Shown in pieces: positions 43,115-52,703 of a stretch of 64,000 bases of DNA. The translations under genes were made by a program, and so were the position numbers. The notes under the pieces were generated by a model. The model was not told the origin of the DNA and made no database searches. It worked only from the letters and a program-made list of their open reading frames with translations. This DNA comes from Virgibacillus_F flavescens. GTDB lineage: Bacteria; Bacillota; Bacilli; Bacillales; Amphibacillaceae. The stretch lies in contig NZ_CP192260.1 in the NCBI RefSeq assembly GCF_050574275.1, positions 2,046,001-2,110,000 of the forward strand, read 5' to 3'. Within the stretch, counting starts at the first letter, position 1. Every line of letters starts with the position of its first letter.

Positions 43115-45757
43115 ATGTCAGACAAATCCAAAAGCGCACTGCCTCCAAAATATGACCCTCATGCTGTAGAACAAAATCGTTATAAGTTTTGGCTTGAGGG
43201 AAAATATTTTGAAGCTAAAAATGATCCAGATAAGGAGCCTTTTACAATTGTAATACCTCCTCCGAACGTAACCGGAAAATTGCACCTTGGCCATGCTTGG
43301 GACACAGCGATGCAGGATACTATTTCAAGAATGAAGCGCATGCAGGGTTATGATGTATTGTGGTTGCCGGGAATGGATCATGCAGGTATTGCGACTCAGG
43401 CAAAAGTTGAAGCAAAGATAAAGGAACAAGGACAGAACCGTTATGACCTTGGACGTGAGAAATTTGTTGAAAAGGTATGGGATTGGAAAGAAGAATATGC
43501 AAGTTTCATTCGAAAACAATGGGAAAAACTGGGGCTCGGACTTGATTATTCCCGCGAACGATTTACGATGGACGAAGGATTGTCTGATGCCGTTCGTGAA
43601 GTATTTGTAACACTGTATAATAAAGGTTTAATTTATCGTGGTGAGTATATTATTAACTGGGATCCAAAAACAAAGACTGCTTTATCCGATATTGAAGTAA
43701 TTCATAAGGAAATTCAAGGTCATTTTTATCATTTCAGGTATCCGCTGAAAGATAGCAATGACACAATTGAAATTGCGACAACCCGTCCGGAAACAATGCT
43801 TGGGGACACTGCTATTGCAGTACATCCGAAAGATGAGCGGTACAAGGACTTAGTAGGTAAGAAAGTAATACTGCCAATCGTAGGGCGGGAAATTGAAATT
43901 GTAGCTGACGATTATGTGGACCGGGAGTTTGGTTCTGGTGCAGTTAAAATTACGCCAGCCCATGACCCGAATGATTTTGAAATCGGAAATCGTCACAATC
44001 TCGAACGTGTATTAGTAATGAACGAAGATGGATCAATGAATGAAAATGCTGGTAAATATCAAGGCTTGGATCGTTTCGATTGCCGCAAACAAATCGTAAA
44101 TGATTTAAAAGAGCTAGGAGTACTATTTAAGGTAGAAGATCACACGCATACTGTGGGACATTCAGAACGAAGTAATGCTGTAGTTGAGCCATATTTATCC
44201 ACACAATGGTTTGTAAACATGCAACCACTTGCGGACGCTTCAGTAGAAATGCAGCAGGGCGAAGACAAAGTTAATTTTGTACCTGAGCGTTTCGAACAGA
44301 CCTATCTTCACTGGATGGACAACATAAGAGACTGGTGTATTTCCAGACAATTGTGGTGGGGACACCGAATTCCAGCATGGTATCATAAAGAAACAAACGA
44401 AATTCACGTTGGTAAAGAAGCTCCAGCTGATAGCGAAAACTGGGAACAAGATGAAGATGTATTAGATACTTGGTTTTCATCAGCATTATGGCCATTTTCT
44501 ACAATGGGGTGGCCGGATTTAGAATCAGAAGACTTTAAACGCTATTTCCCAACCGACGTATTAGTTACTGGTTATGATATTATTTTCTTCTGGGTTGCCC
44601 GGATGATTTTTCAATCCAAAGAGTTTATTGATGAGAAACCATTTAAAGATGTATTAATGCATGGATTAATCCGTGACTCTGAAGGTCGTAAAATGAGTAA
44701 ATCCCTTGGAAATGGTGTTGATCCAATGGATGTAATCGATAAATATGGAGCAGACTCTTTACGATACTTCCTGTTAACCGGGTCATCTCCGGGTCAGGAT
44801 CTGCGATTTCATTGGGAAAAAGTAGAATCCACCTGGAATTTTGCGAACAAAATCTGGAATGCTTCACGCTTTTGTTTGATGAACATGGAGAATTTCTCTT
44901 ATGATGACATTGACCTTTCAGGAGAAAAGTCTGTCGCTGATAAATGGATATTGACAAGATTAAACGAAACGATTGAACAGGTTTCATCTAATACTGCAAA
45001 ATATGATTTTGGTGAAGCTGGTCGTCATCTTTATAATTTCATTTGGGATGACGTGTGTGACTGGTACATTGAAATGGCTAAATTACCGCTTTATGGTGAC
45101 AATGAACAGAAAAAGTTAACAACTCAATCCGTTCTGGCTTATGTATTGGATAACACCATGCGCATGCTGCATCCATTCATGCCTTTTATCACAGAAGAGA
45201 TATGGCAGCAGCTCCCTCACCAAGGGGAGTCAATAACGATAGCGTCATGGCCAGAAGTACGCTCAGATCTGCATGATCAAGAAGCACTAAAAGAGATGAA
45301 ACAGCTCGTTTCAATTATCAAATCTGTACGTAATATTCGAGCAGAAGTGAATACCCCAATGTCTAAGCAAGTGAAGCTTCTCGTACAGGCAGATGAAACA
45401 ACGGTTGCTGAGCTTGAATCTAATCGAAGCTATATCGAACGTTTCTGCAATACGAGCGAATTAGTAATTGCAATATCAGTTGAAGTGCCTGAAAAAGCGA
45501 TGTCTGCTGTCGTTACAGGAATAGAATTATTCTTGCCGCTTGAAGGTCTAATCGATCTTGAAAAGGAACGTGCACGATTAAATGCTGAGTTAGAAAAGTG
45601 GAGTAAAGAGGTAGAAAGAGTTCAGAAAAAATTAGCGAACGAAGGTTTCGTTAAAAAAGCTCCAGAATCTGTTGTTAATGAAGAAAAACAAAAAGAGCAG
45701 GACTACCTGGAAAAACATGCAAAAGTAAAAACCCGATTAATGGAGCTTAACTCCTAG
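43115..45757 (+). CDS. valS: Valyl-tRNA synthetase
   Basis: 880 residues from ATG 43115, with AAAGGAGG upstream; an in-frame start at 43085 would fall within the T-box terminator tail. The class I signatures are present: PPPNVTGKLHLGHAWD (HIGH variant, near 45) and GRKMSKSLGNGVDP (KMSKS, near 525). The CP1 editing domain lies between (TTRPETMLGDTAIAVHP near 224). The C-terminal coiled coil typical of ValRS is present. It charges tRNA-Val. Expression is set by the upstream T-box. Confidence 0.98.
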   Translation: MSDKSKSALPPKYDPHAVEQNRYKFWLEGKYFEAKNDPDKEPFTIVIPPPNVTGKLHLGHAWDTAMQDTISRMKRMQGYDVLWLPGMDHAGIATQAKVEAKIKEQGQNRYDLGREKFVEKVWDWKEEYASFIRKQWEKLGLGLDYSRERFTMDEGLSDAVREVFVTLYNKGLIYRGEYIINWDPKTKTALSDIEVIHKEIQGHFYHFRYPLKDSNDTIEIATTRPETMLGDTAIAVHPKDERYKDLVGKKVILPIVGREIEIVADDYVDREFGSGAVKITPAHDPNDFEIGNRHNLERVLVMNEDGSMNENAGKYQGLDRFDCRKQIVNDLKELGVLFKVEDHTHTVGHSERSNAVVEPYLSTQWFVNMQPLADASVEMQQGEDKVNFVPERFEQTYLHWMDNIRDWCISRQLWWGHRIPAWYHKETNEIHVGKEAPADSENWEQDEDVLDTWFSSALWPFSTMGWPDLESEDFKRYFPTDVLVTGYDIIFFWVARMIFQSKEFIDEKPFKDVLMHGLIRDSEGRKMSKSLGNGVDPMDVIDKYGADSLRYFLLTGSSPGQDLRFHWEKVESTWNFANKIWNASRFCLMNMENFSYDDIDLSGEKSVADKWILTRLNETIEQVSSNTAKYDFGEAGRHLYNFIWDDVCDWYIEMAKLPLYGDNEQKKLTTQSVLAYVLDNTMRMLHPFMPFITEEIWQQLPHQGESITIASWPEVRSDLHDQEALKEMKQLVSIIKSVRNIRAEVNTPMSKQVKLLVQADETTVAELESNRSYIERFCNTSELVIAISVEVPEKAMSAVVTGIELFLPLEGLIDLEKERARLNAELEKWSKEVERVQKKLANEGFVKKAPESVVNEEKQKEQDYLEKHAKVKTRLMELNS

Positions 45758-45762
45758 TTAAT

Positions 45763-45803
45763 AAAGCGGAAATTCATGGAATCATGAATTTCCGCTTTTT
45801 TAT
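45763..45803. terminator. Bidirectional terminator between valS and the ATP-grasp genes
   Basis: AAAGCGGAAATTCATG and CATGAATTTCCGCTTT form a perfect 16-bp stem around GAAT, with T runs on both sides. Confidence 0.93.
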
Positions 45804-46657
45804 TGCAGTTTTGATTTAATATGGGTTATGTATTTTTGTAATATATTTATATCACTTACTGCGCTTAACGTTCTTGAACCCACCACGTCCTCTATTTCAT
45901 TAAAGAGTAATTTTCCGCTTTCACTAAATAGAAAGTCTATTCCTACCATATCAAACTGGAATTCATTAATAATTTTGTTAACCGTATCTCTTTCTTCTTC
46001 ATTGAGCGTATACCAAGAGGCTGAGCCACCGAGTTTATAATTTGCTCGAAAATCATTCGGGTTTTCACGTAAAACGCTACCGACAATTTCATTCCCAACT
46101 ACGAAAACGCGAAGATCTTTACCAAAGCTGACATCACATGATTGTAAGATAACTGGATTCGTTGGCAGTAGACGCAAACAATTATTCCAATCCGTATGAT
46201 TTTCTATTAAATATACCTCCTTACCTCCGCGACTTGTTGCGACCTTTGCAACGAAAGGGTACTTCATTAGATTGAAGGTTTGAAGTTGTTCCTGGTGGAT
46301 AAATAAGGTATCTACCATTGGTATTTTCAAATTATGTACATAATGGTGGGTTAATTCTTTGTTGTTGCAAAAGTGAGAGACTACCGACGAGTTGAAAACC
46401 CTTATTCCCATTGCTTCAAGGTGAAGGCTAAGCATAGTGTCAATCGTTCTCATAACGACAAAATCCGGCATGATTACTGGATTATTATTTACTAAAATTG
46501 TGCGATTATTGCTCATAATACCAGCCGTAATATTTTCTCTAGTAACCAATTCTAGTTCAATATTCTGCTCTTTTGCTTCACAAATAAACCAATTTATATA
46601 ATTGGCATTATCGATTGTGTCCTTTTCGCTATATAGTAACCAACCTTTATAGTTCAA
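45800..46657 (-). CDS. RimK-like ATP-grasp ligase, second of a tandem pair
   Basis: 285 residues when started at the TTG ending at 46657. This start makes MNYKGWLLY align with MKKHGWIIY of the neighbour and has AGGGTGA five bases upstream; ATG or GTG codons at 46663/46666 lack a spaced site. ATP-grasp features: FVAKVATSRGGKEVYLI (ATP-binding Lys and Gly loop), SFGKDLRVFVVGNEIVGSVL, NPNDFRANYKLGG and NEIEDVVGSRTL near the C terminus. The last replaces the usual E-x-N metal motif with E-I-E. The family joins amino acids to carboxylates with ATP. The substrate is unknown. It lies 18 bp after its paralogue. Confidence 0.8.
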   Translation of the reverse strand: MNYKGWLLYSEKDTIDNANYINWFICEAKEQNIELELVTRENITAGIMSNNRTILVNNNPVIMPDFVVMRTIDTMLSLHLEAMGIRVFNSSVVSHFCNNKELTHHYVHNLKIPMVDTLFIHQEQLQTFNLMKYPFVAKVATSRGGKEVYLIENHTDWNNCLRLLPTNPVILQSCDVSFGKDLRVFVVGNEIVGSVLRENPNDFRANYKLGGSASWYTLNEEERDTVNKIINEFQFDMVGIDFLFSESGKLLFNEIEDVVGSRTLSAVSDINILQKYITHIKSKLQ

Positions 46658-46675
46658 TTTCATCACCCTGATTTA

Positions 46676-47569
46676 CTATTTTTGTTTTTCTATAATGTAG
46701 TCAATGATATGATCAGCAACGTTTATATTGGTACATTCGTACATGTTCCGAATGTGTGCATTGGAATTTATTTCACAAATAACCGGGTTACCGTCAGAAC
46801 CGAAGAGCAAGTCTACTCCTGCAAAGTCAGCATTGATTGACTTTGTTGCTGCGATAGCGATTTCTACTTCATTTGCAGAAGGCTGGTAGGGTTGTGTTTT
46901 ACCACCAGCAGTTACGTTTGCCCGAAAATCATTTGGTGCAGTACGAAGCATAGATGCAACTACTTTATCGCCTACTACATGTAAGCGGATATCTCTTCCA
47001 TAGCTTGACTCAATAAATTCCTGAAATATAAAAGGTGTTCCCTGTAATTTTTGTACCTTGGCAGCCAGTTCGTCGGGAGTATGAATCAAATATACTTGTT
47101 CACCGAACGAACCAAATGCCTCTTTTAAAACAAGTGGAAAACCTAATGTTTTCCCTGCTTGTTCACACAAAGCGAAATCTGTTTCTATATCACGGGTGAA
47201 TACTTTTGGGGCAATAATTGTATTAGGTATAGGAAGTTTATGGTCCGACAAAGCCTGGTATGTTAGAATTTTGTCGTCACTTATTCGAATGGCATCTGAG
47301 CTGTTGTATACAGGGATACCTAATTGTTCAAGCTGTTTAGCCAGATAGATATCCTTGTCTGTGAAAATCACAAAGTCAGGTAATTGCTGACTGTCTTCGC
47401 TTATCAATTTTGAATAGTTGGTTGTCAAATAAGGTATAATGTCATTATTCTTCAATATAATGGTGCTAATTCCCTTAAGATGCGCTGCTTTTTGCAGCCA
47501 TTCTGCAAAATCCAGAAATTTATCCCCCCTCAAGTACCCATTGTAAATAATCCAGCCATGTTTTTTCAT
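46676..47569 (-). CDS. RimK-like ATP-grasp ligase, first of a tandem pair
   Basis: 297 residues; the ATG has AAAGGAGCG seven bases upstream. The N-terminal pre-ATP-grasp domain runs to about 105. The ATP-grasp fold follows with PLVLKEAFGSFGEQVYLI, FIFQEFIESSYGRDIRLHVV, TAPNDFRANVTAGG and the metal motif ICEINSNAHIRN. That is the classical RimK order, including the E-I-N ligands missing from its partner. RimK relatives add glutamate or other amino acids to proteins or cofactors. No carrier protein, peptide precursor or cofactor gene is adjacent. It is first of a two-gene minus-strand operon, diverging from folC. Confidence 0.85.
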   Translation of the reverse strand: MKKHGWIIYNGYLRGDKFLDFAEWLQKAAHLKGISTIILKNNDIIPYLTTNYSKLISEDSQQLPDFVIFTDKDIYLAKQLEQLGIPVYNSSDAIRISDDKILTYQALSDHKLPIPNTIIAPKVFTRDIETDFALCEQAGKTLGFPLVLKEAFGSFGEQVYLIHTPDELAAKVQKLQGTPFIFQEFIESSYGRDIRLHVVGDKVVASMLRTAPNDFRANVTAGGKTQPYQPSANEVEIAIAATKSINADFAGVDLLFGSDGNPVICEINSNAHIRNMYECTNINVADHIIDYIIEKQK

Positions 47570-47645
47570 TGTGTACGCTCCTTTCTACGAGGTATCGTTC
47601 AATGCTATACTGTGTTTAATATAGTTGAAAGTATGTGATGATAAT

Positions 47646-48929
47646 ATGTTTATAAATTTTGCGGAAGCAGAAACCTACTTGACTAATCGTAAGTCTTTTG
47701 GCATAAAACCAGGATTAGAGCGGATAAAGGAAATGCTTCATTTACTCGATCATCCGGAAAGAAAAGTTAAAGGGATTCATGTAGCGGGTACAAACGGTAA
47801 AGGATCAACAGTGCAATATATGAAAAATGCACTAACACAAAATAATTATAATGTTGGTGTATTTGTATCACCTAGTGCAGATAGTTTAACAGGGCATATG
47901 TTTATCAACGACCATTCAATAGAAGAAATAGAGTTTGTTAATCTTTTGAATGATGTGTATCCAATTATATCGGAATTAGATGATAAAAATAAGCATCCTA
48001 CAGAATTTGAAATTATTACCGTACTTGCATTTCTATACTTTGCAGATTCGGTAGATATTGCGTTAATAGAAGCTGGTATGGGTGGCAGAGGAGACACAAC
48101 AAATTGCTTTTCCCCACTCATATCTATTATAACAAATGTCAGCCTCGACCATATGATGTTTTTAGGCAATAATCTGGAAGACATCGCTTATCAAAAAGCG
48201 GGTATTATAAAGAATAATATACCTTCCGTCATAGGTCCAATGGCTGAGGAAGCGCTGAAGGTAATTCAACATGAATCAGAGATGAAAAGTTCGTCATTAT
48301 TACGGTATGGACAGGAATTCAAGATAATTAATTCATGGGATAATGGTTTTATTGTTGAAAGTCAAGTACATAAGAGCGCTAATATATTGCTTCAAATGAA
48401 GGGTGAACATCAAAAAATTAATGCTTCTATTGCTTATATGGCAATATTGCTACTACGTGAAATAGGTTTTTCGATTGATCTCGTTTCTGCGGTAGAAGGG
48501 TTCAAGCAAACAAGATTTTCAGGTCGATTTGAATGTATTCATCAACAACCTCAAATCATAATAGATGGTGCTCATAATGAAGCAGGTATCAAGGCGTTTA
48601 TTCAAACTGCTAATCTGTTGAATAATAATCATAAGAAACACATTATTTTTGCTGCTTTTAAAGATAAGGATATAAAAAAGATGTTATCAGAGTTAGAGAG
48701 TCATTTTGAAACGATTACGTTAACAACATTTGAAAACCCCCGGGCAGCCAGCAAAGAACTTCTTAGCAAATATGAAAATTTGAAAAATATAGAGATAATA
48801 GCCGATTGGAAGAAAGTAATTGAATCTGTATTGATGTCCCAAAAAACGGATACAGATTATTTTGTTACGGGTTCTTTGGACTTTATTACAATAGTTAAAA
48901 AATTCATAGATAGTAAAGGGAATCTATGA
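47646..48929 (+). CDS. folC: Folylpolyglutamate/dihydrofolate synthase
   Basis: 427 residues from ATG 47646, with only a weak GTGAT site upstream; an in-frame TTG at 47625 has none. The Mur-ligase P-loop is GIHVAGTNGKGST (near 47). The conserved DIALIEAGMGGRGDTTN is near 140, ITNVSLDHMMFLG near 164, and the C-domain DGAHNEAGIKAF near 308. It adds glutamates to folates and may make dihydrofolate. valS-folC is the B. subtilis order, here interrupted by the ATP-grasp pair. Confidence 0.93.
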   Translation: MFINFAEAETYLTNRKSFGIKPGLERIKEMLHLLDHPERKVKGIHVAGTNGKGSTVQYMKNALTQNNYNVGVFVSPSADSLTGHMFINDHSIEEIEFVNLLNDVYPIISELDDKNKHPTEFEIITVLAFLYFADSVDIALIEAGMGGRGDTTNCFSPLISIITNVSLDHMMFLGNNLEDIAYQKAGIIKNNIPSVIGPMAEEALKVIQHESEMKSSSLLRYGQEFKIINSWDNGFIVESQVHKSANILLQMKGEHQKINASIAYMAILLLREIGFSIDLVSAVEGFKQTRFSGRFECIHQQPQIIIDGAHNEAGIKAFIQTANLLNNNHKKHIIFAAFKDKDIKKMLSELESHFETITLTTFENPRAASKELLSKYENLKNIEIIADWKKVIESVLMSQKTDTDYFVTGSLDFITIVKKFIDSKGNL

Positions 48930-49009
48930 TATATTATTGTTGTCTGAAAGTTTTAACGAAATGGGTCTAAAGTCGGTGTTATGGACCTGAGATAGGAGTT
49001 GCGCCAACT

Positions 49010-50728
49010 ATGGTTTCTGAAATGAAGATTAATATATTGTTGATTATTTGGGCACTATTTTGGCCACTTTGTCTTTTAACCTCATATAATTATAATTATT
49101 TAAATATACAGGGATATGTTCTTGATATTATTTTATTTGGAGTTTTCATGTGTGTTGTTGCATGGTTTCCTCTAGTTATTAATAATTCCCCAGTTTTCTT
49201 TATAAACGGTATAAGCATTGCGGTATTTCTATCTTTTGGACTTTTTGTGGAGATGGTACTAACCCAGATAGCAATTTTACTCGTATTAGCACGAGTTGGC
49301 GTTAGTAAAAAGGAATATTATCGATATCCAATGAATTTAATTATGTTTACCATGATCTCGTTAATAGGTGCATTTGTTTTTTGGTTGCTTGGTGGGGATC
49401 ATACGGCTATTAATATCACAAATCCTCAGGATATCACTGCCATTTTCGGCTATGCAATAACTGTTTTCATAGTTAACCAATTGTTAATTAAGATTATTAA
49501 TCGATTTTTTTATAATAGAAAAGGTAAGTTTTTTGATAGAGGATTTTTATGGGAAATACAATTTTCGCTTATAGTCTTACCGGTAGGGTTTGTTTTATAT
49601 GTTTTATATACTGAAATAGGAAGAATTGCTATATTCTATATGGGAATTCCATTTGTTATGATATCGATAATTCTTAAACTTTTATACTCGTATCAGGAAG
49701 TAAATACGTATTTGCAAAAAACCGGGGAAATTGGTCACCAGTTAACCAAAGAAATGAAAGTAAGTGAAGTTTACGATGTATTTACTGAAAAACTTGGTCA
49801 TTTGATTCAAATGGATTGTGCTTATGTCTATATGGTGGTTAATGATCATCTTGAATTAATGCGTTGTTATGATTTAAATACCAAACTAAAACCATCCAAA
49901 CAGATATTAAATAAAAACGAAGCATTTAGTGGTAAAGTATGGGCAAACAGAAAACCAATAATTTATAACAATGCCAGAGAATGGGATGAAATAAAGTCTT
50001 CAAAAATTCCTTCTGAGATGGAAAGTGTATTATCCATTCCAGTAGAATATAATAATGCAATAATAGGTGTGGTTACAATTGTATCAAAAGAAAAGAAAGC
50101 CTTTAAAAAAATCCATCTCCGAATTCTGGATATCCTAATCAATTATTTTGGGGTTGCAATGGAGAATGCAAGGAACTATGAAGCTACAAAAGAAAATAGT
50201 GAAAAGGATGGACTTACAAATCTATATAATTATCGCTTTTTTAATAATGCTGTGGAAAAAGCCGGCCAAACTATAAATGATAAGAGTGTTTACTCATTAA
50301 TATTATTGGATCTGGACTATTTTAAAAAAGTAAATGATACATACGGACATGAAGCTGGAAACGAAATTTTATGTCAGTTTTCGATTCGTTTAGAGAAATT
50401 TATTGGTGATAGGGGATTAGTTGCCAGATACGGTGGAGAGGAATTTGTGATTTCCCTACCTAACTACAGTTTGAGACAGTCAAATGAAATAGCAGAAATT
50501 ATCAGAACAATGATTGCCGAAGAACCTTTTATTATTTCTAATCATATTCTGCCGCACAATGACACAGTAGAAGTTAATATTACAGCAAGTATTGGTGTGG
50601 CAGCATATCCGAATCATTGTGAATCATTAAACGAATTAGTCAGACATGCGGACCGTGCAATGTACCTTGGAGCAAAGCAAAGAGGAAGAAATAGAGTAGC
50701 GGTCTATCAGGAATTGCAAACGATTTAA
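49010..50728 (+). CDS. Membrane diguanylate cyclase (GAF-GGDEF)
   Basis: 572 residues. Residues 1-215 form a block of about six to seven membrane helices. A GAF-type sensor domain follows (about 240-390, EVYDVFTEKLGHLIQMDC to LDILINYFGVAMENARN). The GGDEF domain (about 400-565) has LLDLDYFKKVNDTYGHEAGN and the active-site RYGGEEF. These residues predict cyclic di-GMP synthesis at the membrane. The RxxD product-inhibition motif is absent at the usual five-residue spacing (GDRG there). The ATG has GGAG at a long distance (11 bases); ATG 49022 is an alternative. It stands where B. subtilis carries comC. Confidence 0.88.
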   Translation: MVSEMKINILLIIWALFWPLCLLTSYNYNYLNIQGYVLDIILFGVFMCVVAWFPLVINNSPVFFINGISIAVFLSFGLFVEMVLTQIAILLVLARVGVSKKEYYRYPMNLIMFTMISLIGAFVFWLLGGDHTAINITNPQDITAIFGYAITVFIVNQLLIKIINRFFYNRKGKFFDRGFLWEIQFSLIVLPVGFVLYVLYTEIGRIAIFYMGIPFVMISIILKLLYSYQEVNTYLQKTGEIGHQLTKEMKVSEVYDVFTEKLGHLIQMDCAYVYMVVNDHLELMRCYDLNTKLKPSKQILNKNEAFSGKVWANRKPIIYNNAREWDEIKSSKIPSEMESVLSIPVEYNNAIIGVVTIVSKEKKAFKKIHLRILDILINYFGVAMENARNYEATKENSEKDGLTNLYNYRFFNNAVEKAGQTINDKSVYSLILLDLDYFKKVNDTYGHEAGNEILCQFSIRLEKFIGDRGLVARYGGEEFVISLPNYSLRQSNEIAEIIRTMIAEEPFIISNHILPHNDTVEVNITASIGVAAYPNHCESLNELVRHADRAMYLGAKQRGRNRVAVYQELQTI

Positions 50729-50734
50729 GTAATG

Positions 50735-50766
50735 ATACACGAGTGATTAAGCTTGTGTATTTTTTA
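50735..50766 (+). terminator. Terminator of the GGDEF gene
   Basis: ATACACGAG and CTTGTGTAT pair (one G-T) around TGATTAAG, followed by six Ts. Confidence 0.85.
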
Positions 50767-50884
50767 GTTACTAAATTCATGCAGTTTTTGTTGAATAGTT
50801 TTTAATAACAGGTGACAATTCTCGTCTTACTTTTCAATTTTCATATGATAGAGTATAGAAAACTAGGGAAGTGAGGGGGAAATA

Positions 50885-51817
50885 ATGGATAATCGAAAAA
50901 CGATAATTGTATGGATGGACGGAAAGAAAACTAAACTTACTAAAGATGAAAATCCAGATAAAAACCTTCGTAACGTTTACGAGAACAATGAATCGGCCGC
51001 CGCGAAGGAAGACAGTAATGATAAAGATCCAATCCCCACTTATATAAGACAAAATACTTTTGAAGAAGAAGTGCCTGTAAAAACTAGTAAACAAAAGATT
51101 AAAAAAACCTATAAACATATATTTATTGCTGCTCTCTCTGCAATTCTACTGGGAATAGGATTAGGCATATTCATGTTAAATATGTTTACGAATATTGATA
51201 CTCCTCCAGTTCAAGGAAAGGGAACATCGGATACAAATTCAGCAATTGATTCTTCGAAAAATTTAGGAGAAGAAGTTACTGTTGCGAATTTATCAACTTT
51301 TACGTTGCCAAAACTTGAAGCATATGTGTTACAGGGCGGGCTTTTCAGTGAAGAATCTAATGCGAAAGAAATTCAGGATGCATTTAACGTTCCAGGATTT
51401 CCAACGATGCTTTGGAAGCGAGACAATAACTTTTACCTTTTTACTAACATTACGAAAACGAAAGAGCAATCCGATAGCTTGAAAACAATGTATAAAGAAG
51501 CAAATTTAGAAACTTACGTCAAAAAATGGAGTGTTGGAGAAGCTGAAGTGGAGCTTACTGAAGCGGAAAACCAATGGATAACTAATTATCAAGAACTGTG
51601 GAACAGCTCGCTGAAGATACTTTCGAGCAATCAAACAATCTCAACTAGTGATTGGAATAAGTGGCTATCGGATTATCCTGAAGGTGGAAAAAATTCTTCT
51701 TCTTTCTACTCTAATGTTAAAGGATTAGTCACTCAATTAACTGATTCGAAAGAAAGCATGTACCCAATTTTTCTGCTGGAGATATGGAAGCATTATGAAA
51801 ACTTTGTAATGGAATAA
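50885..51817 (+). CDS. spoIIB: Stage II sporulation protein SpoIIB
   Basis: 310 residues. A charged cytoplasmic N terminus (MDNRKTIIVWMDGKKTKLTK) leads to one membrane helix (about 78-101) and an extracytoplasmic SPOR-like domain (about 140-205, LEAYVLQGGLFSEESNAKEI to YLFTNITKTKEQSDSLKTM). SpoIIB helps septal wall thinning and engulfment by localising SpoIIDMP to the septum. GTGAGGGGG precedes the ATG. Its place before radC and mreB supports the call. maf, usually next, is missing. Confidence 0.88.
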   Translation: MDNRKTIIVWMDGKKTKLTKDENPDKNLRNVYENNESAAAKEDSNDKDPIPTYIRQNTFEEEVPVKTSKQKIKKTYKHIFIAALSAILLGIGLGIFMLNMFTNIDTPPVQGKGTSDTNSAIDSSKNLGEEVTVANLSTFTLPKLEAYVLQGGLFSEESNAKEIQDAFNVPGFPTMLWKRDNNFYLFTNITKTKEQSDSLKTMYKEANLETYVKKWSVGEAEVELTEAENQWITNYQELWNSSLKILSSNQTISTSDWNKWLSDYPEGGKNSSSFYSNVKGLVTQLTDSKESMYPIFLLEIWKHYENFVME

Positions 51818-52013
51818 AGATAATAGAGTGTAACTTGTTTCGTCAAACATTAATTTATACGTTTTACAGTTGAAATTACGGTTGAAAATAGTTTTTTCCT
51901 AAGGCGACTTTTCATTTATCCTAATACTGTTAAAGTCTATAACAGAATTTCATCTATTTGTTTAAAACATCATTCCTCGCTATGATATTCTCATCTTTTA
52001 AAGGAGGAATATC

Positions 52014-52703
52014 ATGACTATACCATCTATTATGATAAAAGATGTGCCAAAAGAAGATCGCCCTAGAGAAAGACTACTGAAGCTTGGATCTAGTCATTTA
52101 TCTAATCAGGAACTACTAGCAATCTTATTAGGAACTGGAACCAAGGAAGAATCGGTTATGACTTTATCTCAACGGATTCTAATGCATTTTGAAGGATTGA
52201 AGCTGTTAAAAGATGCAACTATAGAAGAGTTGATGGCTATAAAAGGAATCGGTGAAGCCAAAGGTGTATTAATCCTATCAGCCATTGAGATTGGTAAAAG
52301 AATGAATCAATATAAGCCCAATGAACGATATGTGATCAGATCACCAGAAGATGGCGCAGATTATGTAATGGAGGAAATGCGAAATTTGCACCAGGAACAT
52401 TTTGTAGTATTGTTTCTAAATACGAAGAATCAAATTATTCATAACCAGACAATCTTTATTGGTAGCCTAAATGCATCTATTGTTCATCCCAGAGAAGTCT
52501 ATCGGGAAGCTGTCAAAAGATCTGCAGCCTCCATTATTTGTGCACACAACCACCCTTCAGGTGACCCTACTCCCTCCCAAGAAGATATCCATGTTACCCG
52601 CCGTTTAGTTGAATCAGGAAAAATGATAGGTATTGAACTGTTAGACCATTTAATTATAGGAGATCGCAAATTTGTATCACTTAAAGAAAAAGGGTACTTA
52701 TAA
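52014..52703 (+). CDS. radC: RadC family JAB-domain protein
   Basis: 229 residues. N-terminal helix-hairpin-helix (ATIEELMAIKGIGEAKGVLI). The C-terminal JAB/MPN metal site is AHNHPSGDPTPSQED (near 178-192) with the upstream Glu. The family is not clearly a repair protein despite its name; the fold suggests a metal-dependent hydrolase. AAAGGAGG precedes the ATG. Upstream of mreB as in B. subtilis (ysxA). A hairpin at 52754-52788 (AGCGCC with GGCGCT, inner CAAT/ATTG) follows but lacks a clear T tail. Confidence 0.93.
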   Translation: MTIPSIMIKDVPKEDRPRERLLKLGSSHLSNQELLAILLGTGTKEESVMTLSQRILMHFEGLKLLKDATIEELMAIKGIGEAKGVLILSAIEIGKRMNQYKPNERYVIRSPEDGADYVMEEMRNLHQEHFVVLFLNTKNQIIHNQTIFIGSLNASIVHPREVYREAVKRSAASIICAHNHPSGDPTPSQEDIHVTRRLVESGKMIGIELLDHLIIGDRKFVSLKEKGYL

